Virus record (IMG/VR): IMGVR_UViG_3300047320_000350
Span: 1 to 44,309 of that record
DNA length: 44,309 bases
DNA from: a virus
Reading direction: 5' to 3' (one strand)
Position 1 is the stretch's first letter. Each line of letters starts with the position of its first letter. Shown piece by piece: positions 23,933 to 31,505 of this stretch. The position numbers and the translations under genes are program-made. A model generated the notes under the pieces. The model did not search any database. It worked only from the letters and a program-made list of their open reading frames with translations, and was not told the origin of the DNA.

Positions 23933-24625
23933 TTAGGTTTTGGACGTGATGGCTTTGAGCGATGCTATGGCATCACCCATGGATTTGACGATCGCCTCTG
24001 AACCTTCGGAATCACTCCGAACGGCTTTCGCATAACCGACAGAGGCGATCTGTACGGCCATGGCTTTAGGGACGCCTGCCTCTCGCAGGATGTCCTCAAA
24101 TTCTTTGATTGATGGTGGATCGCCATCGCGCAGGCGCTGCGCGAAATTCGCGAACCGGCCTTCAGACTTCACACTGTCGACGCGAGCGCGGCGATTGGCG
24201 GGGAACGAGACGATTGAAGCTTCGAGCAAATCCAGCTTCAGGAGTTTGCGCGGGTTGGTCGCGTCCGCCGGCGTTACGTCTACTTCACGATACCCGATCG
24301 ACATACCCTGAATCGCGCCGGCCTTGAGCATGATCAAAGCTTCATCCGCTCGCTTCACACCCTTCAAAAGCTGACCTTTTCCATTCAGACCCGTGCCGTC
24401 GTCGCTGAGCTCATTCCATACACCGATTGGCTCGTCCGGGTTGTGCTGCCACAGCATGAGTGGATTCGTGCCTTCGCGTTTGTGTTTCGCGAGGCTGTCC
24501 GCAAATGCACCGGGCATCACCACTTCGTTGTAACTATCCCGCACGCCGAAAACCGAGACATACCCTTCGATCTGACCTTCGTCGTCAGCAGCCTTGACCT
24601 TGAAAGCGAATGATTTCGTCTTCAT
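23933..24625 (-). CDS. HK97-family prohead protease
   Basis: The 230-residue protein matches the U35 family: IEGYVSVFGVRDSYNEVVMPGAF near the start, His61 in LWQHNP, Ser109 in QGMSIGY and Glu135 in LDLLEASIVSFPAN, the expected catalytic residues. It matures the procapsid by cutting the capsid delta domain. The start overlaps the portal stop by ATGA, and the capsid gene follows. Confidence 0.9.
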   Translation of the reverse strand: MKTKSFAFKVKAADDEGQIEGYVSVFGVRDSYNEVVMPGAFADSLAKHKREGTNPLMLWQHNPDEPIGVWNELSDDGTGLNGKGQLLKGVKRADEALIMLKAGAIQGMSIGYREVDVTPADATNPRKLLKLDLLEASIVSFPANRRARVDSVKSEGRFANFAQRLRDGDPPSIKEFEDILREAGVPKAMAVQIASVGYAKAVRSDSEGSEAIVKSMGDAIASLKAITSKT

Positions 24626-25983
24626 GCTACTTCGTCCTCATCGAAACGAGGGCCACGGTTGTGACCGATCACTGATTTCATCTTTGCCTCGATGGCCGAC
24701 TCAAGGTCCCCGCCGAAGAGCGAGTTCATCAGCGCGGATCGAAGCTGTTGCTCTGAAGAGCCCCCGGGCGCTTTTCCGAGTTGATCGAGCGGAACGAGAT
24801 TCGACTGAACGGTCAGCACGTCGCCGCCAGGCATCGGCGGCTTATTGTCCATGGCGCGGCCTTCGTTTCGCGTGATGTAGCCATTCTGACCTAGTGAGGC
24901 GAGCAATGCGGCTCGGCCGACGCTGTCAGCACGGAATAGACCCTCGAACAGAAATTCCGCGTAGATCTTTCCGCGCAATGACGGAGGCAACAGCCGCTTC
25001 TTGATTGCCTGTTCGATGCGCGTCAGATACGGCCGAAGGCCGAGGACATACCAGCCGAGCATGATCTGCTCGATGCCGGATCCCCACATCGTTTGACCCT
25101 GCGCGGCATGACCGACAAGTACGGGCGGGATGCGAAGCCAGCGGCAAAGGTCCTCAATGCTGAAACGCCAAGTCAGGAGCATTTCAGCGTCCTTTGGCGG
25201 CAGGCTTACTGACTTAACGTCAAACCCATGTTCGAGAAGTCCGGCGTTTAGGCCCTCACCACCGAGATACGGCTCGATGAACGCCGCGCGAAAATCTTTC
25301 CGCTGATCTGGCGACATCGCCTTCCCGCCCGGCGGCTGGGTAAAGAAGATCGAATTTTTCATTCCATTGCGGAAGTACGTTCCCGCCGATGCAGCTATAG
25401 CCTCTCCGAATGCGAGACTTTGTCTTGCATAAGAGAGCGTTGACAGACCTCCTCCTTCGCCATCGTCTCCAAAGCCACGAATGTGGAAGACATCATCTTC
25501 CGTAAGATCCACGTATTGTTTGCCGCGAAGCGTGAACGAGTAGCGGATCGTACCAAACTGATCGCGGCGCCGATTCATCGTTCGCGGATCGGCCGGTATG
25601 GGCGTCAGGGATATGATCGATCCATCGCTACGCTTATCTTTGAGGGAATACGCATTTCCGTGAACGCAGAGGTCGACGACCTGCCCCTCCCAGAACTCGG
25701 GAGCGGTTTGATCAGCATTCGGGCTCTCGTGAACGATGGTATAGAGCCAGTGATCAGCATTCGGCTGCTTGCTGCCGTCCTTCTGCCTCTCATATACCGC
25801 ACAAGGCAACGCGCCGATCGTTTCGCCGTAGAGTCGAATGCCGGACCACCAAGTCGACATGCGCATGGCCGAATCCGGGCCTACGTCATAGCCCGTCCAG
25901 GTGTCGCTTTTTCCTCGACGAGAATTTTCCGGGTCCTGCACTTTCAAGGCAGGTTTAGACCACCAACGAGAAAGAACACTCAT
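24622..25983 (-). CDS. Portal protein, HK97 family
   Basis: The 453-residue protein shows typical portal features: VDLCVHGNAY and TPIPADPRTM in the first half, EDVFHIRGFGDDGEGGGLSTLSYARQSL, then FSIEDLCRWLRIPPVLVGH. The C-terminal part is Gly/Ser-rich. It lies between large terminase and protease in the conserved packaging order. It would form the dodecameric ring at one capsid vertex through which DNA enters. Confidence 0.93.
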   Translation of the reverse strand: MSVLSRWWSKPALKVQDPENSRRGKSDTWTGYDVGPDSAMRMSTWWSGIRLYGETIGALPCAVYERQKDGSKQPNADHWLYTIVHESPNADQTAPEFWEGQVVDLCVHGNAYSLKDKRSDGSIISLTPIPADPRTMNRRRDQFGTIRYSFTLRGKQYVDLTEDDVFHIRGFGDDGEGGGLSTLSYARQSLAFGEAIAASAGTYFRNGMKNSIFFTQPPGGKAMSPDQRKDFRAAFIEPYLGGEGLNAGLLEHGFDVKSVSLPPKDAEMLLTWRFSIEDLCRWLRIPPVLVGHAAQGQTMWGSGIEQIMLGWYVLGLRPYLTRIEQAIKKRLLPPSLRGKIYAEFLFEGLFRADSVGRAALLASLGQNGYITRNEGRAMDNKPPMPGGDVLTVQSNLVPLDQLGKAPGGSSEQQLRSALMNSLFGGDLESAIEAKMKSVIGHNRGPRFDEDEVA

Positions 25984-27861
25984 TTATCGGCTCGCCAAGG
26001 CATCCTGAAGCCACTCATCATAGTCAGGCCCCTTGTCTTCCGTCATGAATGCAGCACCGACAACCATCGCGATGGTGACAATTCCGTCGATACGTCCGCG
26101 CGATCGCTTCTTGTCGAAGCAGCGATTATCCTGACCATCAGAGTCGACCTTTGCGTTTCCGGCGCACATGGTGGTGACCGGCGAATTGTCGATGACGATC
26201 TTATTTTCGAGAATGACGTCCTCGAGCTTTTCGATGGACGTCGGCATCGTTAATTGACGGTGTTCAAACATGCGCTTTTTGCCCTGCGCATGCGAGACGA
26301 GCTTAAGGCCCTCGCCTTCCGGCTTGTCGTTACCTTCGAATTTCCAGACTGCCAGCCCGATCTCTTCGCAGGCCGTCATAAAGTCGGCCATTCCGGCAGG
26401 ATCGAAGGCGAGAAACTGGACCTCGTGCTCTGCAGTCAACGCGTCGACTTGTTTTGCGGCGAATGTCTTGTCGATCGTCGATCCGTTGAGGGCGGTGAAA
26501 TCGATGTCCGGGCTGTCAGCCCATTCGACATATTGAGCGAGATCGCGGCGAGCTCGATCAACGAGACCATTCTTTGTCGTCCAGTACCAAGTTTTCACCT
26601 GTATCGGCCGAAGCGCCGGTTCGTCATTCTCTGGATCGGCTTCCCATGCCGCTGACAAAGACGTCAGGTCGTTCTTCTTCGAGAGATCCAGCGAAAGCCA
26701 GCACTTTCGCCCTTTGAGCTTCGATGGATCGACCGTGCCCTGAACGCTCATCCAGGCCTGTTCGTCATCCATCCAGAAGGCTTCGACGCCCGTCGGGATG
26801 CCGAAGTAAAGCCGCTTGACCGATAGAGCCGTCGACGCCAGCTGCTTCGCAGTGTTGACCTCTCCGCGAATGTTCTCGACGGGAAAAGTGATGCCTAGCG
26901 CGGGAAGTGCTTTCTTCCAGCAGGCTTCATCCTCGAAAACCTTGTCGTGATCCTTTTTGTCTACCCGCGCAATGAACGCGAAAGCCTCGTCGTCGGTGAC
27001 CTTCCCGCGGAGTACCGCCTGATAGAAGTCCGAGAGCTCGGTTCCGACAAGCTGTGTCGATGCCGGCGTATTTGTTCCGAGAAGCATCAACGCGTCACCG
27101 GCCATCTTGGCGATGGCGCGCTTCCATGTCTCGATCGAGTAAATGGTCTTGAACTCGTGGATCTCGTCCGCGAGCACGGCGACAGGGCGAGGTCCGGAGA
27201 TTGCCTCCCCGTTCGCCAGCGCCTGAAACTTTGATTGCGTCTCCGGATGCTCGATCTTCCAGGCGTTGTCGCCCTCGCCGCGAATAACCACCTCGCCGCG
27301 GCTTTCAAGAGTGTCTGTCTCGTCCTCTTCGGCGCCCGGGATGTTTGCCCGGCACATCGCAACGGCATCCTTGAACAGAACGTTCGCCGTCGCCTTGTCC
27401 TGGCCGATGGAATACACCTCGGCGCGCGGCACGCCGTAGTAACCCATCATGTAAATTCCGATTCCGCCCATCACGGGCGACTTCGCCTGGCCTTTTCCTG
27501 TTTCGAACCAACCGTTTCGAAACCGCAGCCTGCCTGAAGATGTGAGCCATCCGAACAACGAACCAACGCTGAAGAGATGCCACGGCAGGAGATCGAATGG
27601 CTGACCAGCCTTCGGTCCGGCCGTGATGGCTAGAACCGAGGGAAAGAACTGGACAGCTCGGGCGGCTTTCTCTTCGTACCGCCAGAATATCCCGCGGCTC
27701 TCGCCGTCGACGATGTCGCGAAGGTGCCGCTCGCCAGCGAACCGCTGCAGGTCTCCCGCTACGATTCTGCCGTCGACCAGATCCCGCGCGAACGCGGTGA
27801 CCGGATCACTTGGGTACTGCCTTGAGGAAATTATCCGCGGCGCGCGGGGCTTTTTTACCAC
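25984..27861 (-). CDS. Terminase large subunit
   Basis: The 625-residue protein belongs to the HK97-type terminase family. It has a deviant Walker A (TGKGQAKSP, residues 121 to 129), Walker B VAVLADEIHEF (Asp232, Glu233), the coupling motif LLGTNTP, and the nuclease acidic residues in WLSLDLSKKNDLT and LAFDPAGMAD with a final SRGRIDGIVTIAM. It starts at a GTG overlapping the small-subunit gene by 56 bases. It cuts and pumps phage DNA into the procapsid through the portal. Confidence 0.93.
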   Translation of the reverse strand: MVKKPRAPRIISSRQYPSDPVTAFARDLVDGRIVAGDLQRFAGERHLRDIVDGESRGIFWRYEEKAARAVQFFPSVLAITAGPKAGQPFDLLPWHLFSVGSLFGWLTSSGRLRFRNGWFETGKGQAKSPVMGGIGIYMMGYYGVPRAEVYSIGQDKATANVLFKDAVAMCRANIPGAEEDETDTLESRGEVVIRGEGDNAWKIEHPETQSKFQALANGEAISGPRPVAVLADEIHEFKTIYSIETWKRAIAKMAGDALMLLGTNTPASTQLVGTELSDFYQAVLRGKVTDDEAFAFIARVDKKDHDKVFEDEACWKKALPALGITFPVENIRGEVNTAKQLASTALSVKRLYFGIPTGVEAFWMDDEQAWMSVQGTVDPSKLKGRKCWLSLDLSKKNDLTSLSAAWEADPENDEPALRPIQVKTWYWTTKNGLVDRARRDLAQYVEWADSPDIDFTALNGSTIDKTFAAKQVDALTAEHEVQFLAFDPAGMADFMTACEEIGLAVWKFEGNDKPEGEGLKLVSHAQGKKRMFEHRQLTMPTSIEKLEDVILENKIVIDNSPVTTMCAGNAKVDSDGQDNRCFDKKRSRGRIDGIVTIAMVVGAAFMTEDKGPDYDEWLQDALASR

Positions 27862-28246
27862 GTACCACCTTTGTCGCCTTGCCGCGGCGGACCGGCGATA
27901 TGCCTAGCTCTGCCTCTGCGACCCGAATGTTCTCGTCGGCCTGGCGCATCACGATCCAGTGGGGATTGTATTGGGGGACCTTGCTACGTTTCGCCTTGAT
28001 CACCGGGCCATGCTCGGCGACGTGTCGGGCCATCCGCTCGTATTGAACACGAAACTCGATCAGCCGGCGGATCGAATGGCCGTTCGAGGCCGTCAACGTT
28101 CCCGCCTCGCGCATTTCCCGGATCACCTCGCCCCACTGTTGCTGGGCAAGCGCGATGTCATCTTCGACCGCGTAAAGTGAGCGCCAATCTGGCTCGGGTG
28201 GAGTGCCGTCGCCGCCTTCAATTGTAGGGAATGGTGAATTTGTCAT
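27806..28246 (-). CDS. Terminase small subunit, P27 family
   Basis: The 146-residue protein is helical with LTASNGHSIRRLIEFRVQYERMARHV and PQYNPHWIVMRQADENIRVAEAELGISPVRR, the pattern of P27-type small terminases; the ending is basic (RRGKATKVVRGKKAPRA). It recognises the packaging site and loads the large subunit. The start codon has no clear ribosome binding site, and an eight-base inverted repeat (28250-28276) lies directly upstream. Confidence 0.85.
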   Translation of the reverse strand: MTNSPFPTIEGGDGTPPEPDWRSLYAVEDDIALAQQQWGEVIREMREAGTLTASNGHSIRRLIEFRVQYERMARHVAEHGPVIKAKRSKVPQYNPHWIVMRQADENIRVAEAELGISPVRRGKATKVVRGKKAPRAADNFLKAVPK

Positions 28247-28249
28247 GTA

Positions 28250-28276
28250 TCAGAGGGCCGATACCCTCCCCTCTGA
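28250..28276. repeat. 8-bp inverted repeat directly upstream of small terminase
   Basis: TCAGAGGG and its exact complement CCCTCTGA flank 11 bases, ending 3 bases before the small-terminase start codon. A second inverted repeat (AAGGGAG with CTCCCTT, about 28301-28327) follows toward the HNH gene. HK97-like phages often carry cos near this junction, so the pair may be the packaging site or a translational control hairpin. Confidence 0.45.
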
Positions 28277-28347
28277 AATTTCGTTTCGGTGCGAAGGGAG
28301 CTTCCCATGCGGTAGGTACTCCCTTAGGTCCAGACTTTTGACCCACC

Positions 28348-28716
28348 CTACCCCCCAGGGACGCGCCTCGCATTCCATGGATGGTTAGGATCAATCGGTC
28401 GACCGTTGATGTCCGTGCCAATGGTGTAGCCTCGGTTCTCTTCGGCCTTGATCGTGCTGTCATGGTGGTCCTTGCATGTGCTCTCATGATTGAGAGGATC
28501 AATGAACAAAGACCAATCGCCTTTATGTGGCTTGCGATGGTTGACCGTGGTCGCTGGTGTCGTCTTGCCTTGAGTTAGGCAACGCTCACACAATGGCTGA
28601 CGAGCGAGTTGCTGTCGCCTGAGCCCCGCAGGGCCGCGCCATATGCGCAGGTCGTACCACTTGCGATAAGGGTTCTCTTCTCTGCGCTTGGCGTCACGGT
28701 CGCGGGCGTCTGCCAG
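28348..28716 (-). CDS. Phage HNH endonuclease, probable CTG start
   Basis: The 122-residue frame has a basic N-terminal part (RREENPYRKWYDLRIWRGPAG), a zinc knuckle (CERC), VNHRKPHKGD, LNHESTC and CKDHHD, which make a standard HNH active site. It also has a typical C-terminal tail (GRPIDPNHPWN). HNH proteins next to terminase genes assist cos cleavage in HK97-like phages. No ATG or GTG exists in frame; the only TTG would remove the first 41 residues. A CTG at 28716 lies six bases after GAAGGGG, so it is the likely start. The stop of the upstream membrane protein is in the same frame two codons before. Confidence 0.78.
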   Translation of the reverse strand: MADARDRDAKRREENPYRKWYDLRIWRGPAGLRRQQLARQPLCERCLTQGKTTPATTVNHRKPHKGDWSLFIDPLNHESTCKDHHDSTIKAEENRGYTIGTDINGRPIDPNHPWNARRVPGG

Positions 28717-28719
28717 GGA

Positions 28720-29130
28720 TTACCCCTTCGATCGGCGAGAACTATCCGCACACAAATAAGCAATGTAGCGCAGTGAAACAAACGCTCCATAGATCGCTAA
28801 ACAGACGAGCGAGAACACGAAGAAAATTCCCAGGTACCCCAGAGGATCTTTTGCGCCGCGGTCCTTATAGAGGCCCGAGTACAAGCTCCACGCTTGGAAA
28901 CACATCTGAATGGCTAGGGCGACGTAGAGGGACAGGAAAGCGATGGAAAACACTTTGTTCCTGACCAAAAACATGGTGATCGCTGGGGCAAAGGCAAACA
29001 GCCAAACGGATGGACGAACCCATCCGAAAACACGATAGTCGATGAAGGTCCCTTCCACGCTCACAGCGAAGGCCGCTATCAACGCGCAAACATTCAGAAT
29101 GAGAGTTGTACGCCCACCTGTGAGGTTCAT
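28720..29130 (-). CDS. Four-helix membrane protein upstream of HNH gene
   Basis: The 136-residue protein has four hydrophobic segments (about residues 8 to 26, 38 to 54, 60 to 78 and 98 to 120) and a short basic tail (SSRRSKG). It has no recognisable enzymatic motif. It lies between the DprA/phosphoribosyltransferase cassette and the HNH gene and may be a superinfection-exclusion or other moron membrane protein. The ribosome binding site is weak. Confidence 0.5.
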   Translation of the reverse strand: MNLTGGRTTLILNVCALIAAFAVSVEGTFIDYRVFGWVRPSVWLFAFAPAITMFLVRNKVFSIAFLSLYVALAIQMCFQAWSLYSGLYKDRGAKDPLGYLGIFFVFSLVCLAIYGAFVSLRYIAYLCADSSRRSKG

Positions 29131-29514
29131 TGCGTATCACCGTGGGTCATCACTATTAATCGCCCAAGCAACGTTTTCACCCCCCCCTTTTTAAGCCGGT
29201 CCACCTTACTGGCCCGCATTTGGGTGATCAACTGATGGTGCGACAAAGTCGTTGAGCGCGTGGTTAGGCGCAGAGTGCGCTAACAGACGTATCAAAGACG
29301 CTCCGCGCGTCCCATTCCCACGGTGGGGAAATTGCGTCCTCGAAAGTTCGATGTCAGATGCATCGTCGCTGTCCACTTATCTGCATCTGATAGCGACTGC
29401 TCGAAGCAGCCGTTGACGTGCAGAGAAGATAACTCAGCCCGCCAGCGAAGTGATTCACTTCAGCGAATTTTGCTGTGAAAGCCACGAGGCGGAAGCCGTG
29501 TGACGAGTGGGACT
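29131..29514. other. Non-coding stretch downstream of the DprA/PRTase cassette
   Basis: These 384 bases hold no convincing gene on either strand. They contain an inverted repeat GTTAGGCGCA with TGCGCTAAC (29263-29284) and another, TCAGATGCA with TGCATCTGA (about 29352-29390), overlapped by GTCGCT / AGCGAC. A GNRA-looped hairpin (about 29486-29503) lies just past the phosphoribosyltransferase stop. The stretch may contain the cassette's 3' end, the promoter of the membrane protein and a recombination junction. Confidence 0.45.
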
Positions 29515-30159
29515 TTACTTGAGCAGATCTTCGATACTGACCGCTCCAAACGGATTTGGAATTGCTCGACGAGCAACGAAAAATCCGACGACCCGGCATT
29601 TCGGCGACTTTTCAAGGATCATATCCTTGACAGCTCTGTAATGGGAGCCTGTCGTCAGCAGGTCGTCCACCACACCAACACTACCTGGCAAGTCCACAAG
29701 ACAGTCCGTATTGAACCTATAGTTTTCCCTCAACTCTTCGGGTTTCTTTCTCTGGCCCTCGTGAAACCCATCCGTTGAATTGATTTGCTCGATCAGTTCT
29801 CGGACGTTGGGTTGGTTGGGCTTTCTGATCCGGCTGCAAATTTGGAGTATCCGATCGTCATGCATTGGATCGGACTTAATTTTTGAGGGAGGAATTGGAA
29901 TGAGAATCGAATTGCCGAGCCATTGCGCGTTGATGGTATGGGAGAAGGCTTTAGCGCAACTATCGATCGCGCCGGCTTTATAATGATAACCTCCGTCGCC
30001 TCTTTTCTTTTTCAGGTTATGAATCAGCTGATTGGTGTCGCCGCCACGCCAGCCAACACCGGCCGTGTACTCGTACAGAAAATAGCATTCGTCTTCTGGC
30101 GTGAGGTAGAAGTGATCGTGCCGATTTGTATCATCAATCGTTTGAAGACGTAGCGTCAC
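29515..30159 (-). CDS. Phosphoribosyltransferase-like protein (partner of DprA-like)
   Basis: From GTG 30159, which has GGAG eight bases upstream and overlaps the DprA-like stop by 26 bases, the protein has 214 residues (an upstream GTG at 30204 is also in frame). It carries the PRPP-binding signature VVDDLLTTG (residues 163 to 171) after a strand-like ILIPIPPSK (85 to 93), as in type I phosphoribosyltransferases and ComF-like proteins. The N-terminal 80 residues (HFYLTPEDECYFLYEY) are specific to this group. The long overlap implies strictly coupled expression. The substrate base is unknown. I recall similar pairs being listed as candidate phage-defence systems. Confidence 0.75.
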   Translation of the reverse strand: MTLRLQTIDDTNRHDHFYLTPEDECYFLYEYTAGVGWRGGDTNQLIHNLKKKRGDGGYHYKAGAIDSCAKAFSHTINAQWLGNSILIPIPPSKIKSDPMHDDRILQICSRIRKPNQPNVRELIEQINSTDGFHEGQRKKPEELRENYRFNTDCLVDLPGSVGVVDDLLTTGSHYRAVKDMILEKSPKCRVVGFFVARRAIPNPFGAVSIEDLLK

Positions 30160-31045
30160 CGAGCGCGCTCCAGATATCTTGCGGCGCGCGAACTCGAATA
30201 GCACCCTTCTTCTCGTAAGCAGCTGGCCATGAAATGTCTTTGCGGTCGAAACACGAATCGAGAATGAAAAGCTTTCTGCCTTGCTGCAGCGCTGCCCGCG
30301 CTTGGGTTAAGGTTCCACTTGTGTCACTCGCTTCAATAATAATGGTGGCTTCAGTGAGAGCGCTCATTGTCACGTTTCGCTCTGGAAAGAAGAGCTTGTT
30401 CTGGGGCACGTGCTGGCTGGCATAGCGCAGGACTGGGACTTGCGAAATGAGCAAAAATTCCTCTGCGATTTGTCTTTGCAAATCCATATTTTCTTTTGGG
30501 TAATAGACCCCAATCGGAGTGCCGATAACCGCAACTGTCCGGCCTCCAGCTTCAATCGCCGCTGTATGAGCCGCCGCGTCTATGCCAGCAGCAAGACCGG
30601 AAACAACAGTGAACCCCTTCTCGACCAAGGCACGCGCAATCCTTCCCGCGCGACGCTTTCCTTCATCGCTAGCATTTCTGCTGCCGACAACAGCGACGCT
30701 GCGAGTTTCGGCCAACTCCCACGTGCCCTGAAAGTAGAGCATTTCAACTGGATATCGGGCGTCGCGAAGCTTAGCCGGGTAATTGCCAGTCAGGTTGAGT
30801 CGAGTGCCGAACCGAGAAACGCCCGCCTTCGAGAGCTTCGTGAGCGTCTCAGCAGCTCGAGCCTCTGCAATCGGTCGCGAGACGAAATCAGATGGCATCG
30901 CCATCGGATCAGCCGCGAATTTTTCGGCGATCGTTTTAAAAGTGGCGCCCTTTTCGAGCCATAAAGCCTCATACGCCCCTAACTCTAAACGGGGCGAGAC
31001 CGCAGAGACCGCGGGACCTGTACTCATTCGGGCAAGTAAACTCAT
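30134..31045 (-). CDS. DprA/Smf-like Rossmann protein
   Basis: Counted from ATG 31045 (AGGG eight bases upstream), the protein has 303 residues; ATG 31099 in the same frame is the alternative. Residues about 90 to 265 carry the DNA-processing protein A core: VAVVGSRNAS (117 to 126), SGLAAGID (149 to 156), GGRTVAVIG, YYPKEN, FPERN (220 to 224) and DTSGTLTQARAAL. The N-terminal 90 residues differ from chromosomal DprA, and the C-terminal winged helix is missing. Chromosomal DprA binds ssDNA and loads RecA; here a role in sensing nucleic acid or nucleotide is more likely. Its promoter carries an SOS box. Confidence 0.82.
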   Translation of the reverse strand: MSLLARMSTGPAVSAVSPRLELGAYEALWLEKGATFKTIAEKFAADPMAMPSDFVSRPIAEARAAETLTKLSKAGVSRFGTRLNLTGNYPAKLRDARYPVEMLYFQGTWELAETRSVAVVGSRNASDEGKRRAGRIARALVEKGFTVVSGLAAGIDAAAHTAAIEAGGRTVAVIGTPIGVYYPKENMDLQRQIAEEFLLISQVPVLRYASQHVPQNKLFFPERNVTMSALTEATIIIEASDTSGTLTQARAALQQGRKLFILDSCFDRKDISWPAAYEKKGAIRVRAPQDIWSALGDATSSND

Positions 31046-31158
31046 GGGAAAAACCCTATCTGCGTGCTTCGAGTCCGTCGAATCGAAGCGTCGAGTCATC
31101 ACCAGCTTTTCTCACCAACTCCTATCCTAGGCTTTTGGCTCGCAGGTGGCGGAAGACG

Positions 31159-31187
31159 ACAATAGAACAAATAGAGAACATTGTAAA
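31159..31187 (-). promoter_or_regulatory. SOS (LexA)-type promoter of the DprA/PRTase cassette
   Basis: On the minus strand TTTACA (31187-31182) and TATTGT (31164-31159) are separated by 17 bases. The spacer contains GTTC-N7-GTTC (31179-31165), an exact match to the alphaproteobacterial LexA box. LexA bound here would block RNA polymerase, so DNA damage should switch on the cassette. A second promoter-like pair, TTGATT-N16-GATAAT, lies about 35 bases upstream. Confidence 0.7.
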
Positions 31188-31238
31188 GTGTCGAATTATC
31201 ATGAACTTAGATGGTAAATCAAAAGTTAATTATTCACG

Positions 31239-31326
31239 CTAACCCGCTCGCAAGGCAGCCAATCTGACCCGCGCCAGGTTCCATCTCAAGCAGCACCTCT
31301 GCGCCCTTTTCATGGATTTGATGTGG
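31239..31326 (-). pseudogene. Decayed duplicate of the NusG-like gene 3' end
   Basis: This stretch resembles the 3' end of the intact NusG-like gene: CATCTCAAGCAGCACCTCTG here against CATTTCAAGCAACACTTCTG there, followed by the shared TTCATGGA and TTGAT. Translated, it gives IKSMK, then in another frame AEVLLEM, then in the first frame again ARVRLAALRAG, the order seen in the intact gene (IKSMKGDRAEVLLEM and AKVTLANLQAA). Two frame changes show it no longer encodes a protein. It lies between a 53-residue gene and the promoter of the DprA-like gene. Confidence 0.7.
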
Positions 31327-31332
31327 CTCGGC

Positions 31333-31494
31333 CTAATTGGTGTTGGTCTTGTGCCACCGCTCGAGGTCGTCTTCCGAAAGCCCTCCCGGTTGCTGTTCCT
31401 TCTCCACGGGCCCCTTCCAAGGCTTATCGGTCTGCTTAAAGGTCTCTTTGTCCGTCCGCTCGCGCGGATCATCGTTCGGCTTTTCTCGCTGCAT
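31333..31494 (-). CDS. Small hydrophilic protein (53 aa)
   Basis: The product begins MQREKPNDDPRERTDKETF and ends LERWHKTNTN. AGGGA lies eight bases before the ATG. Its composition (Lys, Glu, Asp, Pro, Gln) and the KPWKGP element with a DLERW-type ending recall short proteins of unknown function in alphaproteobacterial phages and chromosomes. The longer frame from 31674 overlaps another small gene and lacks a ribosome binding site. Confidence 0.55.
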   Translation of the reverse strand: MQREKPNDDPRERTDKETFKQTDKPWKGPVEKEQQPGGLSEDDLERWHKTNTN

Positions 31495-31505
31495 GCGTGT
31501 ATTCC

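Noticed and set aside
29354-29599. Minus-strand frame of 81 codons after the PRTase gene
   Set aside because: Overlaps the PRTase 3' end in another frame, Ser-rich, no ribosome binding site.
31045-31105. Possible 19-codon leader frame before the DprA-like gene (GTG AGA AAA ..., ending TAG ten bases before ATG 31045)
   Set aside because: AGGAG lies only three bases before the GTG; the arrangement may be chance. It is used only as weak support for the 31045 start.
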